From Achromobacter sp. RTa (GTDB lineage: Bacteria > Pseudomonadota > Gammaproteobacteria > Burkholderiales > Burkholderiaceae_B): DNA of 64,000 nucleotides. Positions 60,478 through 64,000 of this stretch are shown here, piece after piece (the stretch's first letter is position 1; every line of letters begins with the position of its first letter). A program made the translations under genes and the position numbers. Below the pieces are notes generated by a model. The model worked only from the letters and a program-made list of their open reading frames with translations. It had not been told where the DNA came from and ran no database searches. The stretch covers positions 62,001 through 126,000 of the forward strand of contig NZ_JPYO01000022.1 in the NCBI RefSeq assembly GCF_000757485.1. Direction: 5' to 3'.

Positions 60478-61158
60478 TTATGCCTGGCGCAGGTCGCGGG
60501 GCAGCAGCGGTTCGATGGCGGACCAGAGTTCGGCGGGGGAGTTGGCGCAGGTTTCCGCCTCCCAGGCGGTGATGTTGTCGTCTTCGCCGACATAGCCGTA
60601 CGCGGCCGCCACGGCGGGCATGCCCGCCGCGTGAGCCGCCTGGATGTCGCGCAGGTCGTCGCCGACATAAACGCAGCGCTCGACCGAGAAGCCTGCCTCG
60701 CGGGCCGCATGCTGCAGGGGCAGGGGGTGCGGTTTGGAATGCGCCGTGGTGTCGCCGCAGACCAGCACGGCGCTGTCGCGCGTCAGGTCCAGGAATTCGA
60801 CGATGGGCAGGGTCAGGTAGGTGACCTTGTTGGTGACGATGCCCCAGGACAGGCCGCGGCGGCGGATGTCGGCCAGCAGTGCCCCGATCCCGGGAAACAG
60901 CTTGCTGTGCACGGTGGAGCTGGCTGCATAGTCTTCCAGGAACTGCAGGCGGGTGGGCTCGTAGTCGGGATCGCCGGGGGCCAGGCCCAGCGCCACGCGC
61001 AGGAGGCCGCGGGCGCCCTGGGAGGCGACTGGGCGCAGGGCCTCGTACGCCATCGGTTCCAGGCCCTTGCGGGTGCGTTGGCGGTTGGCTGCGGCGGCCA
61101 GGTCGGGGGCCGTATCGGCCAGCGTGCCGTCGAAGTCGAACAGGATCAGGGCGCTCAT
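60478..61158 (-). CDS. gph: Phosphoglycolate phosphatase (HAD family)
   Basis: 226 residues. The HAD motif I is DFDGTLADT (Asp8, Asp10); motif II lies near TNK, and motif IV is VGDDLRD. It dephosphorylates 2-phosphoglycolate formed in DNA repair. The ATG overlaps the ubiG stop by four bases (ATGA), so the pair is coupled, as is typical of Bordetella-type genomes. It ends in TAA at 60478. Confidence 0.9.
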   Translation of the reverse strand: MSALILFDFDGTLADTAPDLAAAANRQRTRKGLEPMAYEALRPVASQGARGLLRVALGLAPGDPDYEPTRLQFLEDYAASSTVHSKLFPGIGALLADIRRRGLSWGIVTNKVTYLTLPIVEFLDLTRDSAVLVCGDTTAHSKPHPLPLQHAAREAGFSVERCVYVGDDLRDIQAAHAAGMPAVAAAYGYVGEDDNITAWEAETCANSPAELWSAIEPLLPRDLRQA

Positions 61159-61883
61159 TTGCGTGTAGCCATCAGGTAGTTGACCGAAGTGTCGGACGAC
61201 AGGGTGTAGATCTGGGTGATGGGGTTGTATTCCATGCCGCGCATGCTGACCGGTTCCAGGCCGGCGCCGCGGGCCGCGGCGGACAGTTCGCTGGGCTTGA
61301 TGAACTGTTCGTAACTGTGGGTGCCGCGGGGCAGCAGGCGCAGGACGTATTCCGCGCCCACGATGGCGAACAGGAAGGACTTGGCGTTGCGGTTCAGGGT
61401 GGAAAAGAACACCCAGCCGCCCGGCTTGGCCAGGGCGGAGCAGGCGCGCACGATGGAGGCGGGATCCGGCACGTGTTCCAGCATCTCCATGCAGGTCACC
61501 ACGTCGTAGTGGCCGGGCCGTTCCGCCGCCAGCTCCTCGACGGGAACCTTGCGGTAGTCCACCTTGACGCCCGATTCCAGCCCATGCAGGCGGGCCACCT
61601 TCAGGGATTTGTCGGCCAGGTCGATGCCGGTCACTTCGGCGCCGCTCTTCGCCATGGCCTCGGACAGGATGCCGCCGCCGCAGCCCACGTCCAGCACGGT
61701 CTTGCCCGCCAGGCTGCCGGCGCACTCCTGGATCCATTCCAGGCGCAGCGGGTTGATGGCGTGCAGGGGCTTGAACTCGCTTTCGGGATCCCACCAGCGG
61801 CTGGCCAGGGCGCCGAACTTGTCCAGTTCGGCCTGGTCGGCATTGACGGCGGGGCGGGCGGTGTCGTGAGTTTGCGTGGTCAT
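61155..61883 (-). CDS. ubiG: Ubiquinone biosynthesis O-methyltransferase UbiG
   Basis: 242 residues. The SAM-binding motif [16 protein letters not shown] lies near residue 65. The N-terminal [23 protein letters not shown] is the family's membrane-interaction/opening signature. It performs both O-methylations in ubiquinone synthesis. It overlaps gph by four bases. Confidence 0.94.
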   Translation of the reverse strand: MTTQTHDTARPAVNADQAELDKFGALASRWWDPESEFKPLHAINPLRLEWIQECAGSLAGKTVLDVGCGGGILSEAMAKSGAEVTGIDLADKSLKVARLHGLESGVKVDYRKVPVEELAAERPGHYDVVTCMEMLEHVPDPASIVRACSALAKPGGWVFFSTLNRNAKSFLFAIVGAEYVLRLLPRGTHSYEQFIKPSELSAAARGAGLEPVSMRGMEYNPITQIYTLSSDTSVNYLMATRK

Positions 61884-61981
61884 GGGCGGGTCCAGCGAAA
61901 AGCGACTCTATATATAGAGGGGTCCGTCGCGCTAGGCGAGGAGGGCGCGCGCCGTTGCACCAAATGGGTGCGCCGGCGGCG

Positions 61982-62007
61982 AAAAAAAGGCCTCGCTATG
62001 CGAGGCC
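61982..62007 (-). terminator. Terminator of ompA
   Basis: On the minus strand, GGCCTCG (complement of 62001-62007) pairs with CGAGGCC (complement of 61989-61995) around CATAG, followed by seven T residues (complement of 61982-61988). It lies 24 bases after the ompA stop. Confidence 0.9.
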
Positions 62008-62031
62008 CTTTTATTGTAGCTAGTCCGGCAA

Positions 62032-62625
62032 TTACTTGCGGCTACCCACGATTTCGATCTCAACGCGACGGTTCTGGGCGCGGCCTTCCTTCGTCTTGTT
62101 GGAAGCGATCGGGTTCAGCTCGCCCTTGCCTTCCGTATAGATACGGTTGGGGTCGATACCCTTGCTGACCAGGTAGCTCTTGACCGAAGCGGCACGGCGC
62201 TCGGACAGCTTCTGGTTGTAGGCTTCAGTGCCGATCGAGTCGGTGTGGCCAACAGCAATGATGGTTTCGAGGTCGATGCCACGGGCTTGCTGGGCGACTT
62301 GGTCCAGCAGTTGGCGGCCTTCGGGCTTCAGGGTCGACTTGTCGAAGTCGAAGAACGTGTCAGCGTTGAACACGACCTTTGCCGCCATCGGGGCCGGCTT
62401 CGCCTTCTGCTGTGCAACCGGAACACCGTCGCAACCGGGGATGCCGGTGGCCGGGGTCCAGAACGCATCGCGCCAGCACAATTCGTTCGTGCCGTTCTTC
62501 CAAACGTCACCGAACGGATTGCGCCAGTTGTCCACCGTCTCGGGATAGGACTGGGCCGAGGCTACACCCGAGGCCGTGACGGCGGCGAAGGCGAGCGCCA
62601 GAGCGAATTTGGAGGGTTTGTTCAT
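62032..62625 (-). CDS. ompA: OmpA-family outer-membrane protein, short Bordetella type
   Basis: 197 residues: signal peptide (to VASAQ), a short tether region (YPETVDNWRNPFGDVWKN, with two Cys residues) and a C-terminal OmpA domain (~85-190) with FFDFDKSTLKPEG and YNQKLSERRAASVKSYL, the peptidoglycan-binding pattern. The large N-terminal barrel of E. coli OmpA is missing, as is usual in Bordetella and Achromobacter. GAGGAG precedes the ATG. Confidence 0.93.
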   Translation of the reverse strand: MNKPSKFALALAFAAVTASGVASAQSYPETVDNWRNPFGDVWKNGTNELCWRDAFWTPATGIPGCDGVPVAQQKAKPAPMAAKVVFNADTFFDFDKSTLKPEGRQLLDQVAQQARGIDLETIIAVGHTDSIGTEAYNQKLSERRAASVKSYLVSKGIDPNRIYTEGKGELNPIASNKTKEGRAQNRRVEIEIVGSRK

Positions 62626-63039
62626 GTTTCTCCTCGTTGAGCTTGAAGCTGGATAAGTGACTCGCAGCGAACCCCCGCCGCATATCAGGAAAACGGGGCC
62701 AGTATAGCAACGCCAAGAGCTGGTTCAAAGGAATAGCTACTGGGTTTCCTGCGTGCTGGAAACAATCTTAAGGCATTTGGGGGGCTTTGGCTTCCCTGGA
62801 CAGGCGCATTAACGCTGGATATGACGTTTTCGGCACTCCATCCGTTTTCCATGTTGGTTTTTGACAACAGGCCCGCAGGGCGCGGGCGGACGAGCCAACG
62901 GATGTGTCCGGATCTTGTCCGGCCTGGCTTGCCGGGGCGGCTCTTCGTGCGGCCCTTCTGACCGCACCGTGAATCGAATGATAGAATTTCCTGTTTACCC
63001 GGCCCGGGTTCCTCCTTACACGATTCTGTCGTTATATAT
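62626..63039. other. Divergent region between ompA and gyrA
   Basis: Contains the leftward ompA promoter at 62701-62728. For gyrA a possible -10 TAGAAT lies near 62990, with no convincing -35. No small gene is evident. Confidence 0.5.
62701..62728 (-). promoter_or_regulatory. Sigma70-type promoter of ompA
   Basis: -35 TTGAAC (complement of 62723-62728) and -10 TATACT (complement of 62701-62706) are 16 bases apart, and lie about 76 bases before the ompA start. Confidence 0.65.
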
Positions 63040-64000
63040 ATGGATTCCTTTGCCAAGGAGACGCTTCCGGTATCGCTGGAAGAAGAGATGCGCCGCAGTT
63101 ACCTCGATTACGCGATGAGCGTGATCGTCGGTCGGGCGCTACCGGATGTGCGGGACGGCCTCAAGCCCGTCCACCGGCGCGTGCTCTACGCGATGCACGA
63201 ACTGAACAACGACTGGAACCGCGCTTACAAGAAGTCGGCGCGTATCGTCGGGGACGTCATCGGTAAGTACCACCCCCACGGCGACCAGTCCGTCTACGAC
63301 ACCATCGTCCGCATGGCGCAGGATTTCTCCATGCGCTACATGCTGGTCGACGGCCAGGGCAACTTCGGCTCCATCGACGGCGACAACGCCGCGGCGATGC
63401 GTTACACCGAAATCCGCCTGGCCAAGATCGCCCACGAACTGCTGGCGGACATCGACCAGGAAACGGTGGATTTCGGCCCCAACTACGACGGCAGCGAACA
63501 AGAGCCGCTGCTGTTGCCGTCGCGCCTGCCCAACCTGCTGGTCAACGGCAGCTCGGGCATCGCGGTGGGCATGGCCACCAATATTCCGCCGCACAACCTC
63601 CAGGAAGTGGTCGACGGCTGCCTTTACTGCCTGCGCAATCCGGCGTGCTCGGTCGATGAGCTCATGGAGCTCATCCCGGCGCCTGATTTCCCCACCGGCG
63701 GCGTCATCTACGGCATGTCCGGCGTGCGCGAAGGCTATCGCACGGGCCGCGGCCGCGTCATCATGCGCGCCAAGACCCACTTCGAAGACATGGAGAAGGG
63801 CAATCGCCAGGCCATCGTGGTCGACGCGATTCCCTACCAGGTCAACAAGAAGACGCTGCAGGAGCGCATCGCCGAGCTCGTCAACGACAAGAAGATCGAA
63901 GGCATCTCGGATATCCGCGATGAGTCCGACAAGGACGGCATGCGCCTGGTGATCGAGCTCAAGCGCGGCGAGGTGCCCGAGGTCGTCCTCAATAATCTGT
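63040..64000 (+). CDS. gyrA: DNA gyrase subunit A, N-terminal part
   Basis: The first 320 codons; the gene continues past the window. It begins [20 protein letters not shown] and has the catalytic Tyr122 in AAMRYTEI. The quinolone-resistance region reads [19 protein letters not shown], with Gln at 83 where E. coli has Ser, and Asp87 kept. No clear ribosome-binding site is visible in GTTATATAT just before the ATG. Confidence 0.97.
   Translation, partial: MDSFAKETLPVSLEEEMRRSYLDYAMSVIVGRALPDVRDGLKPVHRRVLYAMHELNNDWNRAYKKSARIVGDVIGKYHPHGDQSVYDTIVRMAQDFSMRYMLVDGQGNFGSIDGDNAAAMRYTEIRLAKIAHELLADIDQETVDFGPNYDGSEQEPLLLPSRLPNLLVNGSSGIAVGMATNIPPHNLQEVVDGCLYCLRNPACSVDELMELIPAPDFPTGGVIYGMSGVREGYRTGRGRVIMRAKTHFEDMEKGNRQAIVVDAIPYQVNKKTLQERIAELVNDKKIEGISDIRDESDKDGMRLVIELKRGEVPEVVLNNL

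Noticed and set aside
60478-61794. A 438-codon frame that appears to fuse ubiG sequence to gph
   Set aside because: The upstream half is an out-of-frame reading of ubiG; gph begins at ATG 61158, overlapping the ubiG stop.

Overview
The window is a high-GC chromosomal segment from a betaproteobacterium of the Alcaligenaceae, most likely Achromobacter or a close Bordetella relative. This rests on four things seen in the sequence: a Bordetella-type ftrABCD ferrous-iron uptake operon; a tmRNA encoding a tag that ends NDERFALAA; the gene run gyrA / ompA / ubiG / gph; and a GyrA with Gln at position 83, which I recall as usual for Achromobacter. The genus call is inference.

Layout. Positions 1-3.7 kb hold the 3' end of pgeF and a polyhydroxyalkanoate block (phaC, phaB, phaR) closed by a strong intrinsic terminator. 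A secreted Ntn-type amide hydrolase follows. Then comes ftrABCD (4.9-8.1 kb) and a PhzF-like isomerase. From 9114 to 23000 lies an integrated element. It is bounded by direct octamers ATGAAAAA, carries a tyrosine integrase at its right end, and keeps only the C-terminal tail of a DUF3363 relaxase at its left end. I read it as a degraded Tn4371-like integrative element that has lost its conjugation module. It carries two cargo blocks, TauE / PanE-like / RpiR / EamA and a LysR-controlled FUSC-DUF1656-HlyD-NodT efflux operon, plus a second LysR gene and a ribbon-helix-helix-YfbU gene. The right attachment octamer lies in the U-tract of the terminator of a host BON-domain gene.

Beyond the element is a stress-protein trio (BON, DUF1328, CsbD), then a cyanophycin locus: two tandem CphA1-type synthetases read leftward, and divergently an unusual ABC transporter with a zinc ribbon plus a DUF1854 protein. 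Next are GNAT and DUF455 proteins, an MltB-like transglycosylase, YidB and a DUF4434 lipoprotein.

From 38.1 to 46.2 kb a leftward cluster (diguanylate cyclase, BcsB-like protein, NfrB-like glycosyltransferase with a C-terminal MshEN-like domain, NfrA-like outer-membrane protein) looks like a self-contained c-di-GMP-controlled exopolysaccharide secretion system. Then follow an SdsA-type alkylsulfatase, an ABC exporter, a copper-receptor pair (DUF2946-like protein and TonB-dependent receptor), and a LysR gene divergent from a cyclophilin-like / hydrolase / MFS / alcohol dehydrogenase operon. The window closes with ssrA (tmRNA), an MFS transporter, gph, ubiG, ompA and the start of gyrA.

I saw no CRISPR array, rRNA or tRNA gene. 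Many long open frames opposite real genes are high-GC shadows and are left out.
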